From: Planctomycetaceae bacterium | GTDB lineage: Bacteria > Planctomycetota > Planctomycetia > Planctomycetales > Planctomycetaceae | DNA length: 64,000 nucleotides | NCBI GenBank assembly: GCA_029259815.1 | Contig: JAJDEJ010000010.1 | Coordinates: 1-64,000 of the forward strand | Direction of reading: 5' to 3' | Part shown: positions 42,986 to 52,737 of the stretch, in pieces | Layout: each line of letters opens with the position of its first letter | Position numbering within the stretch: the stretch's first letter is position 1 | Notes under the pieces: generated by a model | The model's input: the letters and a program-made list of their open reading frames with translations, nothing else | Told to the model about the DNA's origin: nothing | The model's database searches: none | Translations under genes and position numbers: made by a program

Positions 42986-43059
42986 GGGGTCAGGCACGAT
43001 TTCGGACGGTGCGTCTCCATCAGTTCGGACTTCTTTCCGCCGAAATGGTGCCTGACCCC
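42986..43059. repeat. GGGGTCAGGCAC inverted repeat (REPIN-like)
   Basis: 20-base arms (42986-43005 and 43040-43059) that match as inverted repeats except at one base, 34 bases apart. The GTGCCTGACCCC end is a widespread bacterial repeat motif. It lies in the divergent promoter region of the fusion dehydrogenase and the polymerase gene. Confidence 0.85.
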
Positions 43060-43167
43060 GTTGCGAACCCGACCGATCTTGACACTCCTGGCTTGTTTCC
43101 CGAAAGTCCCTGCCGCTGTGGGCCCTGGGGGGCCGCGATTTGACTGTCTGCGCTGGCGACGAAACAC

Positions 43168-44490
43168 ATGGCGAATAACTTCTGGCCTTGGATGATCGGC
43201 TTGGCAGCGGTGTATCCGCTGGCCTGGCAGGCGCTCGAACTGCGTGGTCGCCCGGTCGATCTCGTTGCCTCGGATTTGCTTGTCGTGTTGATCCTGCTCG
43301 TGCCGATGGGCGGTCGTCTGCGCATCCCCGCAGGCGTGAGCCTCAAGAAGCTGGCCACCGTGCGAGTCGCTGCGGTCGTGTTCATGCTGTACGCGCTTGG
43401 TCTGGCGCTCACCGTCTACGGCGGCACGGCAGACATGTCGCGGGTCGTCTCGGCGAGCAAGCTGACCAAACCAATCTTCTTTGTGCTGTTGGGGACGTAC
43501 ATTGCGCGGACGGTGCCTCCGCTCATTGCACTTAAACGAGTGGGGACGGCCTTTGCGATCATCGTGTTCGCCACGATCGGCAGTGCGGTGTTGAGTCCAG
43601 GATTCCCTCGTGCTGCGTGGGGCTCAAATCTGTTCGGCACGCGGTTGTATGGCTATCCGAACAGTGCCATGTCGTTCTACGCCGTGATGTTGCCTTTGTT
43701 GATCGCCTGCGCGGACACGAAGTCTCGCAGCATGCGTCGCTGGTTCTACTACGGAGCCATTGTCTGCACCGCGTTGATTGTCGTCTCATCGCTGTCCCGG
43801 TCATCGACTCTGGTGATGGTGTTCGGCGTGCTGACATACCTGTTCGTCACGGGTCGTGGGCACGTGCCCATCGTATGTTCGTCGGTGATCGCAGTTGCTG
43901 TCGTGGCGAGTGCAGGTTTATTGATGAACCTGGACATTCAGAACGAAGGCGTCTTGCAGCTCAAAGAGAACATCGAGAAGCGATACTCACAGACAGTCGG
44001 GGCCGAAGATCCACTCTCGGGACGGGCGGGCATCTGGGCGGACACGCTGGGACTGGCAGCCGACCGACCGATCTTCGGCTATGCCTTCGAGTCGTATCAT
44101 CACCATTCGACATTCGACACGCCGCACCAACAGTACCTCGAAATCCTGTACAAGACGGGAGGCCTGGGACTCGTGCTGTACTTCTGGCTGCTGCTCTCGG
44201 CACTCGGCGGCGTGAGGCACCTCGGTCAGCACGCGGCCGTGCGCAGCGAGAGTTGGTATTTCCTGAAGGCCCTGTTCGCCGCGTTCGCAGCCGCGATGGT
44301 GGGCAACCTGTCGCAACCGAATCTCACGTATTCCGTCACGGGGAACTGCCTGTTCCTGCTGGTCGGACTGATGCTCAACCGCAACGGAGCTGCGTCGATC
44401 GTCAATCTGCCTTCCGCCGAATTCAGCGTTTCGCCGACACCTGCCACCATCCCCCAACCCACAGTTCCCGGACGCATGGTCCCCTCGTAG
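43168..44490 (+). CDS. O-antigen ligase/polymerase (Wzy/WaaL-like)
   Basis: A 440-residue membrane protein with about 11 membrane spans. The large periplasmic loop carries RAGIWADTLGLAADRPIFGYAFESYHHHSTFDTPHQQYLEILYKTGGLG, the Wzy_C signature with conserved Arg and His. It would polymerise or ligate lipid-linked repeat units. It is divergent from the fusion dehydrogenase gene. Its stop codon (TAG, 44488-44490) is the TAG of a family-B repeat's GTAGGACGG end, so its very C-terminus is set by that element. Confidence 0.9.
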   Translation: MANNFWPWMIGLAAVYPLAWQALELRGRPVDLVASDLLVVLILLVPMGGRLRIPAGVSLKKLATVRVAAVVFMLYALGLALTVYGGTADMSRVVSASKLTKPIFFVLLGTYIARTVPPLIALKRVGTAFAIIVFATIGSAVLSPGFPRAAWGSNLFGTRLYGYPNSAMSFYAVMLPLLIACADTKSRSMRRWFYYGAIVCTALIVVSSLSRSSTLVMVFGVLTYLFVTGRGHVPIVCSSVIAVAVVASAGLLMNLDIQNEGVLQLKENIEKRYSQTVGAEDPLSGRAGIWADTLGLAADRPIFGYAFESYHHHSTFDTPHQQYLEILYKTGGLGLVLYFWLLLSALGGVRHLGQHAAVRSESWYFLKALFAAFAAAMVGNLSQPNLTYSVTGNCLFLLVGLMLNRNGAASIVNLPSAEFSVSPTPATIPQPTVPGRMVPS

Positions 44491-44560
44491 GACGGGTTTC
44501 CAACCCGTCCGTCCCCACGGGAAACTCAGCTTGACGGACGGGTTGAAAACTCGTCCTACA
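44486..44560. repeat. Family-B repeat supplying the stop codon of the polymerase gene
   Basis: A 75-base unit with ends CGTAGGACGGGTTTCCAACC and GGTTGAAAACTCGTCCTACA. The TAG in its left end stops the 43168-44490 frame. Confidence 0.88.
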
Positions 44561-44595
44561 GAAGTTGCCATCACTCCAAAACATCACGGTATCTC

Positions 44596-45762
44596 ATGAC
44601 TGTTCACCAAGAGACACAACAACCGACCATCACCCTCATCGCGAACCCGTACAGCGTGCATGTGTTGCGGTGGCTGCAACTGTATGAGAAGGCGGATATC
44701 GAGGTGCGGATCGAGTCTCCTGAGCGCAAACAGGAGGGTGGTCCGACGGGCGTGCCGATCGAGCATCTGGCTCCTGGATGGGTGCCCGGACCGTCATTCA
44801 TGCGATACCGGCGTGCCGGTCGTGCTGCCCGCAAACGCCAGCGAAGCACGGGCGAAATTTTGCACGCGCATTGCACCTCCGGCAGTGGATACACCGCACT
44901 GCTCAGCCGTCATCCGTACATCGTGACGACGTACGGCAGTGAGGTGTTTGGGGCCGCCGAGCGCGGGTGGATGTATCGCTGGATGATCAAACGTGTGCTG
45001 CGAGGAGCGACACTCGTGACGGCGACCACTCCCAAGATGGCGTCGACGCTCGTCAATGAGTTCGGAGTTTCCGAAGATCGCATTCGCATGTTCAGCCTCG
45101 GGTACGACTCCTCCGTCTTCTCAACGGTCGAGGAAAAGGAACGGCGAAAGTTGCGGCGTGATCTCGAACTGCCATCGACCGAACGCGTGTGGGTGATTAA
45201 CCGCCGCTCGCTGTCGCTGTACCGCACAGTTGAGGTCGTTTCGGGCTTTCTCGCGTTCTGCCTGGATCACGCCGACGGACAATTGGTTGTTCTCTCCGGC
45301 GATGACGATGCGGCCTACAGCAAGCAACTGCGAGACGTCATCGCGGCATCACAGTATGCGTCCCGTGTGCATCTGGTCGGCGAGTTTCTGCCGGCGGAGG
45401 GCGTGGCCAAATGGCTCCGTGCGGCTGACTTCGCGATCTCCGTCCCCAAGACCGATCAACTCTCAACGTCGATCCTCGAAGCGATGGCCTGCGGTGCGAT
45501 CCCCGTCCTGTCGGACCTGGAAGCCTATCAGCAGTTGCACGACTGCGAGGCCATCCACCGCGTGACGGACTACACGGTCGAGGGCTTCACTCGCATGTTC
45601 GAAGAGACCTGGTCCACCTCGACCAAGCAGCTTCAACGAAACCGTCAGCAGTGTGCGGAGTTCGTCACCGACCGCTTCTCGGAATCGACGATTCTCGATC
45701 ACGTCCGCGAGTTGTATCGTCTTCAGGCTGTCGATGCACCAGAGACCCGCGAAGCTGCATAA
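44596..45762 (+). CDS. GT4-family glycosyltransferase
   Basis: A 388-residue GT-B enzyme: ANPYSVHVLRWLQLYEKADIEV in the N-terminal domain, LHAHCTSGSGYTALL, PYIVTTYGSEVFG, then VTATTPKMASTLVNEFGVSEDRIRMFSLGYDSSVF. The C-terminal part has LVGEFLPAEGVAKWLRAADFAISVPKTDQLSTSILEAMACGAIPVLSD, with the EAMACG donor-binding signature. It follows the polymerase gene on the plus strand. Donor and acceptor sugars cannot be read. Confidence 0.9.
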   Translation: MTVHQETQQPTITLIANPYSVHVLRWLQLYEKADIEVRIESPERKQEGGPTGVPIEHLAPGWVPGPSFMRYRRAGRAARKRQRSTGEILHAHCTSGSGYTALLSRHPYIVTTYGSEVFGAAERGWMYRWMIKRVLRGATLVTATTPKMASTLVNEFGVSEDRIRMFSLGYDSSVFSTVEEKERRKLRRDLELPSTERVWVINRRSLSLYRTVEVVSGFLAFCLDHADGQLVVLSGDDDAAYSKQLRDVIAASQYASRVHLVGEFLPAEGVAKWLRAADFAISVPKTDQLSTSILEAMACGAIPVLSDLEAYQQLHDCEAIHRVTDYTVEGFTRMFEETWSTSTKQLQRNRQQCAEFVTDRFSESTILDHVRELYRLQAVDAPETREAA

Positions 45763-45789
45763 GCGGAGATCGATCATTCCTGAATTTTA

Positions 45790-45854
45790 TCCGTGTCATC
45801 CGTGAAATCCGTGGTCAAAATTGAGAACCACGGATTTCACGGACGACACGGATC
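45790..45854. repeat. ACGGATTTCACGGATGACAC palindromic repeat (family C), copy 1
   Basis: ATCCGTGTCATCCGTGAAAT on the left and its mirror (one base changed) on the right, 10 or so bases apart. It sits directly upstream of the UDP-sugar dehydrogenase gene. Its sister lies just behind that gene at 47345-47410, and half a unit is at 28228-28262. Confidence 0.88.
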
Positions 45855-46001
45855 GATATGACTTCGTTCCGAAGCCGTCGCTTGAGAACGAGGATGCGTC
45901 TGGTCATGGAAAATCGCCCGACCGGTGTTGCAGCCGGTCGACTTCACGTCACAATAGCAGCCTTCCCACTGCTCACCCTCCTGCCCGGACCGGAACCGCT
46001 C

Positions 46002-47321
46002 ATGACGTCGTCGCTGATAGCTGCCATCGAGAACAAGTCGGCCAACATTGGCGTCATCGGGCTGGGTTATGTCGGGCTGCCGTTGATCGATGCGTTTGTG
46101 AACGCCGGGTTCAAGGCGATCGGCTTTGACGTCGATGAGACTAAGGTCGACGCGCTCAATGCGGGCAAGAGTTACATCAAACACATCTCGTCCGATGACG
46201 TGCAGGGCTGGACCGACAAGGGGTTGTTCGAGGCGACAGCCGATCTGTCCCGGATGGCGGAGGCGGACGCCCTGCTGATTTGTGTGCCCACACCCCTCAA
46301 CGACAGCCGCGACCCGGATCTGAAATACGTCGAGAGTACGGCGGAGGCGATCGCCAAGACGCTTCGTCCCGGACAACTGGTTGTGCTGGAGAGTACGACT
46401 TATCCCACCACAACGCGCGACGTGATGCTGCCGATCCTCGCAGCGACGGGGCTCAAGCCTGGCGAAGACTTCTTCGTCGCTTACAGTCCTGAGCGTGAAG
46501 ATCCCGGCAATCAGGACTACTCTGCCTCACGCATTCCCAAGGTTGTCGGCGGGTTAGACCCACAGAGTCTCGAAGTCGCGACCGCCCTGTACGAACACGC
46601 AGTCGTCGAGGTGATCCCGGTCTCGAGTTGCGAGGTCGCGGAGGCATGCAAAATTCTGGAGAACACCTACCGGGCGGTGAACATCGCCTTGGTCAACGAA
46701 CTCAAGATGCTCTACGACCGCATGGGCATTGATGTCTGGGAAGTCATCGACGCGGCGAAGACCAAGCCGTTTGGCTTTCAGGCGTTCTATCCCGGTCCCG
46801 GTTTGGGCGGACACTGCATCCCGATCGACCCGTTCTATCTCACGTGGTTGGCGCGCAAGCAGGGACTGACGACACGCTTCATCGAACTCGCCGGCGAGGT
46901 CAATCACCACATGCCGGAGTACGTGATCGCGCGACTGGCTGAGTTCCTCAACGACGCGGGCAAGCCGATCAAGGGGAGCAAGATCTGCCTGCTGGGCATG
47001 GCCTACAAGAAAGACGTTGATGACCCGCGCGAGAGTCCATCCTTCGTGCTACTCGACCTGTTGCAGGAACGAGGAGCCGACGTGTCGTACAACGATCCGC
47101 ACGTCCCCAAACTCCGCCCGATGCGACATCACGACGTGCCCGACATGACAAGCAATGAACTCACGCCCGAGTACCTCGCCGCACAAGACTGCGTGCTGAT
47201 CGCGACTGATCACTCGGCGTACGACTACGCGGACATCGTGAAACACTCTCAACTCGTCTTGGACACCCGCAACGCGACCAAGGGTGTGACCCAGGGACGA
47301 GAGAAGATCCGCAAGGCGTGA
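46002..47321 (+). CDS. UDP-N-acetyl sugar 6-dehydrogenase (WecC/WbpA type)
   Basis: A 439-residue enzyme oxidising the C6 of a UDP-N-acetylhexosamine to the uronic acid with NAD. NIGVIGLGYVGLPLIDAF binds NAD. VESTTYPTTTRDV, YSPEREDPGN, NTYRAVNIALVNELKML and GPGLGGHCIPIDPFYLTW follow, the last with the catalytic Cys; LGMAYKKDVDDPRESP begins the third domain. Adjacent wecB makes UDP-ManNAc a likely substrate, but UDP-GlcNAc is equally possible by sequence. The ATG at 46002 is used; the upstream 48 codons of open frame run through repeat sequence. It stands between two family-C palindromes. Confidence 0.94.
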   Translation: MTSSLIAAIENKSANIGVIGLGYVGLPLIDAFVNAGFKAIGFDVDETKVDALNAGKSYIKHISSDDVQGWTDKGLFEATADLSRMAEADALLICVPTPLNDSRDPDLKYVESTAEAIAKTLRPGQLVVLESTTYPTTTRDVMLPILAATGLKPGEDFFVAYSPEREDPGNQDYSASRIPKVVGGLDPQSLEVATALYEHAVVEVIPVSSCEVAEACKILENTYRAVNIALVNELKMLYDRMGIDVWEVIDAAKTKPFGFQAFYPGPGLGGHCIPIDPFYLTWLARKQGLTTRFIELAGEVNHHMPEYVIARLAEFLNDAGKPIKGSKICLLGMAYKKDVDDPRESPSFVLLDLLQERGADVSYNDPHVPKLRPMRHHDVPDMTSNELTPEYLAAQDCVLIATDHSAYDYADIVKHSQLVLDTRNATKGVTQGREKIRKA

Positions 47322-47344
47322 GGGCGTTGTGGTCTTCTTCTTTG

Positions 47345-47410
47345 ATCCGTGTCATCCGTGAAATCCGTGGTTCCATTTTCTGACCACGGATTTCACGGAT
47401 GACACGGATT
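47345..47410. repeat. ACGGATTTCACGGATGACAC palindromic repeat (family C), copy 2
   Basis: 66 bases with perfect inverted halves (ATCCGTGTCATCCGTGAAAT and ATTTCACGGATGACACGGAT) around TTCCATTTTCTGA. It lies in the 3' region shared by the convergent genes ending at 47321 and 47479, so it can act as a hairpin for both. Confidence 0.9.
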
Positions 47411-47478
47411 TTCAAACAACTTCGTTCCGAAACCGGAGCTTGGGAATGAGGGCTCTTAACTAATCGCCATCGCCATCG

Positions 47479-50163
47479 TCATCGGCGGCGTGATGCCTGC
47501 TGTGCATCGGCGGTCTTGCTGGACGACCTGCGGTTGGCGACTTCGACCATCTTTTGCAGGCTCTTGTCGTGTCGACGACGTTGCGAGCAGAACTCCAGAT
47601 GTTCGCGGGCGGCTGCGAATTCGTGATTGCGGTACAGCCACTGCCCTAACAGCAGACGGGCGGGCAACGAGTTCGGATCGGCCTCGACAGCTGCGAAGGC
47701 CGTCTGCCGGGCGGATGCGACGTCGCCCAGTTCGATGTACGTTTGGTGGGCCTGTCGCCAGAGACGAAACGTTTCGCGTCGAGGGGCGGACTGGGCGTCA
47801 GTCATGAGTCGTTCTGCGAGCAACAGACTGACATCTCGGAAGTCTTCCTGATCACGGGCGTCCCGATAGCCGTCACGGAGTCGGGCGAGTGCGTCAGCAT
47901 CAAGCTCGAAGTTGTCGAGAAACCATGACGCCGGCAGGCTGTCCGCAAGGATCTGAATGATCAACTGCTGGTACTTGTCGTCCCGATAAAATGCTCGCCG
48001 CCAGTGCTCGATGGCAGCCGTCTCCCTTCCTCGGAGCCAAGCTTCTCGACCAGCAGAAAAGTGGACGAGCGGATCGTACGGACGCACGATGAGTGCCTGT
48101 CTCAGCAGATCATTCTCTTGAGAGCGTGCTGCCCCGTACAGCCAGGCAAGCTCGCCGAGCCGGAGATACCCTTCCGCTAACAGAGGGCACAATGAGAGGG
48201 CATGTTGAGTTCTCTGCCAAGCCGCATCGAGTTGCGAGCGATCGCCGAGGACAGCCGGGTTGTCGAGCCATTCATCACGTTGTGCGGCTGATTCCCACTG
48301 CGAGGCTTGTGCCGCATCCCTGAGGTTCGCCAGCGACATCAGCATCGGATCTTTCTGTCGCTTGCTGCGGAACGTTGTGAGTTCTTCGGCCGCCGCCCGC
48401 ATTTGAATTCTGCAGTCTCTTGAGTCGAGCTTCGCTGCCAACATCAGAACGTCGTGCATCCGAACCTGCATCTTCTCTTGTTCGGAATCGTCCTCCAGCT
48501 TGGCTTCCTCTTGGACCAGCCGGATGTATTCAAACCAGTAGGGCTCGGCTGCCACTGCCGGAAGTTGTACCTCGGCCATCCAAACGCCGAGCGTCACCAC
48601 ACCGAACGCCGTCACGGCGCCTCCAAACCTCGCCAAAAACGATGCACGCTCGGCAATCGGTTTTTCATCAGCCGTGGATTGAGTCGCGAGTCGCGCCGCA
48701 CATGCTCCCATCAGCACAATGACCGTCATGATTGAAGGGACGTACCAGACAAAGTCGGTGATCGAGTGCACCAGATTCACCGCAAAGATGCCCACGATCG
48801 CCGCCAGCAGAGCGGCGGCTTCCGGCGACGATGGACATTTGAGCCCTCGCAGGCACCAGAAGGTCACCATCAGGATGGCCAGCGCGGCGATGCCCAGTCC
48901 CAAGAAACCCGTCTCCAAGGTGAGTTGCAAGTAGCCGTTTTCCGCATGGCTGAATTCGCCGTCGATCTCGGGGTGATCGAAGTAGGTCGAGTAGACCTCG
49001 CGATGGCTGCTCAACCCTGTCCCCATGAGTGGATATTGCGAGATACCCGACGCCGCAGCAGTCCAGATTTTCTGCCGGGCACTGCCGTGATCGAGTTGCC
49101 TGGCATCGCCGGAGACCAGTTCGTGGAAGTTGGCCTCAATGAGTGACTCGATGTGTGACCCGAAGAGTGTCAGCGAGACGAGAGCCGCGATGGCAATCCC
49201 ACCGACCGTCCCGGCGACACGCATCGTGAGCAGACGTTGTCGGTACAACAGAAACAAAGTGACAATCGCTCCGACACAAGCGGTGACTAGTCCACCACGC
49301 GATTGAGAGAGCAGAATGCCCACTGCCACACACGTCAGACAGCCGAGGGCAATCGGCCCTGAGAGCCGAGCAAGGTGATCTCGTCCCGTGTCGTACGGCG
49401 AGCGTCGACGTCGCCCCGAGGATGAGGCATGCATCGCATACCACGCCAACAGAATGGGCACGGACATCGCCAGATAGTCGGCAAAGTGGTTGGGGTTGGT
49501 GAAGGCCCCCTTGGCGTAGTCGCGTGTGTGTGTGAAGGGGTGTTCATAGATGCCGTAGAAAAGACCGTTGCCGAGCAAGAATTGACAGCAGCCGAACACC
49601 GCCATCAGCGTCGCTGCAATCGCGAAGGACCGCATCAACAGCGATGCATCCGATACCGTGTCAATCCGCTGTGCCGCAACAAGAAAGAGCATCGCGACCG
49701 AGATGACACAACACAGACTCCGCTGCGTTGCCGTGGGCACCAGCGAGATCATCGACCACGTCCCCGGCACGAGTTCCGTTGCTGGCGCTGTCTCGCTTGA
49801 TGCGTGCCACAGGGGAAGCAATCGTTCGAGCTGTGGTGACAGACTACTGAGCACTTCCGGTGTGAGCACAAGCGTCTGTGTCACACACAGAGCAATGCCG
49901 GCAAGCAACAGCGGCTCGACGCCCGTGATTCGCCACGGCTGTTTGCGTTTGAGCGCATGATGCAGCAGCCAGAATGACGTCGTCCAGCAGGCAATGACAC
50001 TCAGTGTGAACTCACCAATCGCCTGACGTCCGCCCATCACGAATGGCAGCACAAACACGGCTGCGAACAGTCCGAGATCCGCCGCCCACAGCAGGAGACC
50101 TCGCGAGGCGGAGGCTTGACCGCCGTGCCAGTCGTAGTCACTGTCGGGAGAGTAGCGGGCCAT
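47479..50163 (-). CDS. Large O-antigen ligase-like protein with TPR domain
   Basis: An 894-residue membrane protein. The first about 520 residues hold 12 or so spans and the Wzy_C loop with GTGLSSHREVYSTYFDHPEIDGEFSHAENGYLQLTLETGFLGLG (His and Glu conserved). The last about 370 residues are soluble, helical and TPR-like (ARRLLGQWLYRNHEFAAAREHLEFCSQRRR), ending in a basic tail. It is the second polymerase/ligase-like protein of the locus. It lies 223 bases from the Wzc gene, with a family-A repeat between. It probably handles chain polymerisation or ligation at the periplasmic face. Confidence 0.9.
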   Translation of the reverse strand: MARYSPDSDYDWHGGQASASRGLLLWAADLGLFAAVFVLPFVMGGRQAIGEFTLSVIACWTTSFWLLHHALKRKQPWRITGVEPLLLAGIALCVTQTLVLTPEVLSSLSPQLERLLPLWHASSETAPATELVPGTWSMISLVPTATQRSLCCVISVAMLFLVAAQRIDTVSDASLLMRSFAIAATLMAVFGCCQFLLGNGLFYGIYEHPFTHTRDYAKGAFTNPNHFADYLAMSVPILLAWYAMHASSSGRRRRSPYDTGRDHLARLSGPIALGCLTCVAVGILLSQSRGGLVTACVGAIVTLFLLYRQRLLTMRVAGTVGGIAIAALVSLTLFGSHIESLIEANFHELVSGDARQLDHGSARQKIWTAAASGISQYPLMGTGLSSHREVYSTYFDHPEIDGEFSHAENGYLQLTLETGFLGLGIAALAILMVTFWCLRGLKCPSSPEAAALLAAIVGIFAVNLVHSITDFVWYVPSIMTVIVLMGACAARLATQSTADEKPIAERASFLARFGGAVTAFGVVTLGVWMAEVQLPAVAAEPYWFEYIRLVQEEAKLEDDSEQEKMQVRMHDVLMLAAKLDSRDCRIQMRAAAEELTTFRSKRQKDPMLMSLANLRDAAQASQWESAAQRDEWLDNPAVLGDRSQLDAAWQRTQHALSLCPLLAEGYLRLGELAWLYGAARSQENDLLRQALIVRPYDPLVHFSAGREAWLRGRETAAIEHWRRAFYRDDKYQQLIIQILADSLPASWFLDNFELDADALARLRDGYRDARDQEDFRDVSLLLAERLMTDAQSAPRRETFRLWRQAHQTYIELGDVASARQTAFAAVEADPNSLPARLLLGQWLYRNHEFAAAREHLEFCSQRRRHDKSLQKMVEVANRRSSSKTADAQQASRRR

Positions 50164-50187
50164 GATGACGTTTGGTTCACGATCTGC

Positions 50188-50350
50188 CCCTCTCCCCTTG
50201 AGGGAGAGGGACCGCTTGGAAGCCCTGGCTTCGAAGCAGGGGGAGGGGGAGGCGCGGATTCATGTGGGACTATCGATCACTGCACCGCCCCCTCACCCTG
50301 ATTCCTGGCTGACGCTTCGGAATCTGTCCCTCTCCCTCAAGGGGAGAGGG
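50188..50350. repeat. 163-bp inverted-repeat element (family A), copy 5
   Basis: Left end CCCTCTCCCCTTGAGGGAGA, right end TCTCCCTCAAGGGGAGAGGG. It lies between the Wzc-like and the large ligase-like genes. Confidence 0.9.
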
Positions 50351-50386
50351 ATGAACTGTGCCGTTGTAGCTTTCAAACAGGTCTCC

Positions 50387-52717
50387 TCACGCGGCTCGGC
50401 GTCTACGCACTCGGCTGGCAGAACGTTCGCGGGTCACGCCAATGGAAGAACCGGCGAGTTCCGGGGTCGAGTGCTGCTCGTACGTGTTGTCGCGGTGAAA
50501 ATCGGAGCCGATCGGATCGTCATGTCCGTACTCGCCATGTCCGTAGGCGTAGCCGTACTCGTCGCTGCCGTTTGACTGCACGGAATTGATCACGACACCG
50601 AGCAGTTGACAGCCGAGCGACGTGAGTGCTTCTGACGCGCGGAGGACGAGTTTGCGGCGGTTCTTGTCCGGTCGAACTGTTAAGATGGCGCCGTCCACCA
50701 GACGACCAATAATGGCAGCGTCAGTGACAGCGAGCGACGGAGGCGCATCGATGAGGACCTGGTCGTAACTCGTCTCGGCCCAGGCCAGAAGTTCCGACAA
50801 TCGATCGTTCGTCAACAACTCGACCGGGTTGATCGGACGCGGTCCGGCGGGCAGGACATGCAGATTGTCCATCTCGGTCTGCTGGATGGCTCCGATGACC
50901 GAATCGAGGATGGGACGTGTGTCTCTCAGAACGGTCGAGAGTCCCGACTGGCCATTCCGATCGAACAATCGCGTGAGCCCGGGTCGACGCAAGTCGCCAT
51001 CGATCACAAGTGTACGTTTGCCGGACTGTGCGAACGCGACTGCGAGGTTCGCAAGGACAGTCGTCTTGCCGTCGCCCGGTTCGGTGCTGGAAATCGTCAG
51101 TCGGCGAGAACTTCCCCCCGTAAACTCCAAGGCTGTTCGCAATGTGCGGAAGGCTTCCGACTCCGAGGAGTTCGCACGGCTATAGGTGTGTAGTGATCGA
51201 ATGCCTCGATCGCCGATGGGGTTCAGACGTTGCACCATTGCGAGAATGGGCACCCCCAATTCCGAACGAAGATCATCCGGCGTATGGAAGCGATCATCGA
51301 GCAGGTCCAGGACATAGATACACGCACAGGCCGCTGCGAAGCCGAGGAACAGACTCATCACGACCACCAGCGACAGCTTGGGGGACACGGGAGCCGTTTC
51401 CAGCTGAGGCGGGCTGGTGATCTGCGTCAAGAGCTGACGTTGCTCGTCGAGCGCCACGGTGGCGATGTTGTTGTTGAGCCTGTCGAGGCTGTTCCGTAAT
51501 TGATCGAGTTTGGATTTTTCGTTGTTAATCTGTGACAGTTGGCCATTGAGGTCAGAGGCTTTCTGGCTGGCAACTTCGAGATTGGCCTGCACGTTCTTTT
51601 CATGATTGACAGCGAGGTGATGACGACGCTTGGCGAGTGCCAGTAATTGTGGTCCGAGACCGGTCTCCATCACGGCATTCGCTGCTTGTCTGGCATTCTC
51701 CGGCAACTCGCGGAGTCGTTGTTGTTTCGTGGTGATCTGTGTCCTGAGTTCTCGCACCCTGCGGTGATTCGGACCCAGTCGCTCCAGCTTGTCCTGCAAT
51801 TCGGCTTCGAGATCGACAGTGTCCTCCCACTGACGCACAGCGACCGATCCGGATCCGGTGTCCATGCCGAGCTGCTTCTGGAGCAGATCGGTGCCAATCG
51901 AGTCCGACATCTGCATGAGGTAGTTTGTGAGATCCTCACCATCGGCGATGGCATTTTCCAGCCTGAGGTGAAACTCGTGGGCCTGGCTCCGCCGTGTCGC
52001 CGCATCCATCAGATCGAAGTTCAACTTCCTGACCGCCTCCGCATGGATGTTGGTAATCTTTTCACCTTCTTCAATGATGAGGTTCGAGTTCCTCAGCAGT
52101 GCCGTATGGCGATCGCTGGTTTTGTCGATCTGGACTTGCACATCGTCCCGCTGATCATAAAAGAGTTGCAGGCGCTCACCGGCGTCTCGCTTGAAGATGT
52201 GTTCGACATACTGGATGTACTGTGTGAGCAGCGAGTCGACGACGATCTGGGCCGTCTCGGGTGACCCTGAGCGATAAGTGACCGACATGATATTCGTGTC
52301 GCGGGCCGTGCTGACGGACAAGCGCGAGCGAAACACACGCTCCCAGTTCGAGGCCCGAATACCAACGAAGTCCCCGTAATGATCTTGCGGCAGCGACTTG
52401 ATCGTCGCCTGGATGACCTCATCACCCTTCATCATTTTTTCGAACGTCGGCATGTCCTCGGTCACGACCTCAGCTCCGCCGTTGTTCGCGTCACTGGCGT
52501 TGGCGCCGGACTTCATAATCATGAGCTCGCCTTCCGACTGATACACGCGGTCAGCGGTGACGTAGTACACGCCTCCGATGACGGAGGCGATGAGTAGAAA
52601 GGTCATCAGCACGCCCTTGCGAGCTTGCAGCGACTTCGAGAACCGCAGAACGCTGGCGAGCACGTCCATGGTTTCCGAGGAGTTCGAGACGACTACCGTC
52701 CTGGCGTCGTGTTGCAT
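50387..52717 (-). CDS. Polysaccharide co-polymerase and tyrosine autokinase (Wzc-like)
   Basis: A 776-residue protein that controls chain length and export. The N-terminal Wzz part has spans near residues 35-55 and 450-475, around a periplasmic region with a long coiled coil (about 185-430). The cytoplasmic BY-kinase begins near residue 515: SEAFRTLRTALEF, SSTEPGDGKTTVLANLAVAFAQ (Walker A), TLVIDGDLRRPGLTRLF (Walker A'), QVLIDAPPSLAVTDA (Walker B). The C-terminal tail has a tyrosine cluster (DEYGYAYGHGEYG), the expected autophosphorylation site, followed by a basic end. It is 21 bases behind the Wza gene stop, same operon. Confidence 0.94.
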   Translation of the reverse strand: MQHDARTVVVSNSSETMDVLASVLRFSKSLQARKGVLMTFLLIASVIGGVYYVTADRVYQSEGELMIMKSGANASDANNGGAEVVTEDMPTFEKMMKGDEVIQATIKSLPQDHYGDFVGIRASNWERVFRSRLSVSTARDTNIMSVTYRSGSPETAQIVVDSLLTQYIQYVEHIFKRDAGERLQLFYDQRDDVQVQIDKTSDRHTALLRNSNLIIEEGEKITNIHAEAVRKLNFDLMDAATRRSQAHEFHLRLENAIADGEDLTNYLMQMSDSIGTDLLQKQLGMDTGSGSVAVRQWEDTVDLEAELQDKLERLGPNHRRVRELRTQITTKQQRLRELPENARQAANAVMETGLGPQLLALAKRRHHLAVNHEKNVQANLEVASQKASDLNGQLSQINNEKSKLDQLRNSLDRLNNNIATVALDEQRQLLTQITSPPQLETAPVSPKLSLVVVMSLFLGFAAACACIYVLDLLDDRFHTPDDLRSELGVPILAMVQRLNPIGDRGIRSLHTYSRANSSESEAFRTLRTALEFTGGSSRRLTISSTEPGDGKTTVLANLAVAFAQSGKRTLVIDGDLRRPGLTRLFDRNGQSGLSTVLRDTRPILDSVIGAIQQTEMDNLHVLPAGPRPINPVELLTNDRLSELLAWAETSYDQVLIDAPPSLAVTDAAIIGRLVDGAILTVRPDKNRRKLVLRASEALTSLGCQLLGVVINSVQSNGSDEYGYAYGHGEYGHDDPIGSDFHRDNTYEQHSTPELAGSSIGVTRERSASRVRRRRAA

Positions 52718-52737
52718 TGAATTTGAGCCTTTATGGG

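Noticed and set aside
42987-43143. Coding sequence upstream of the polymerase gene
   Set aside because: Only repeat-coded short frames.
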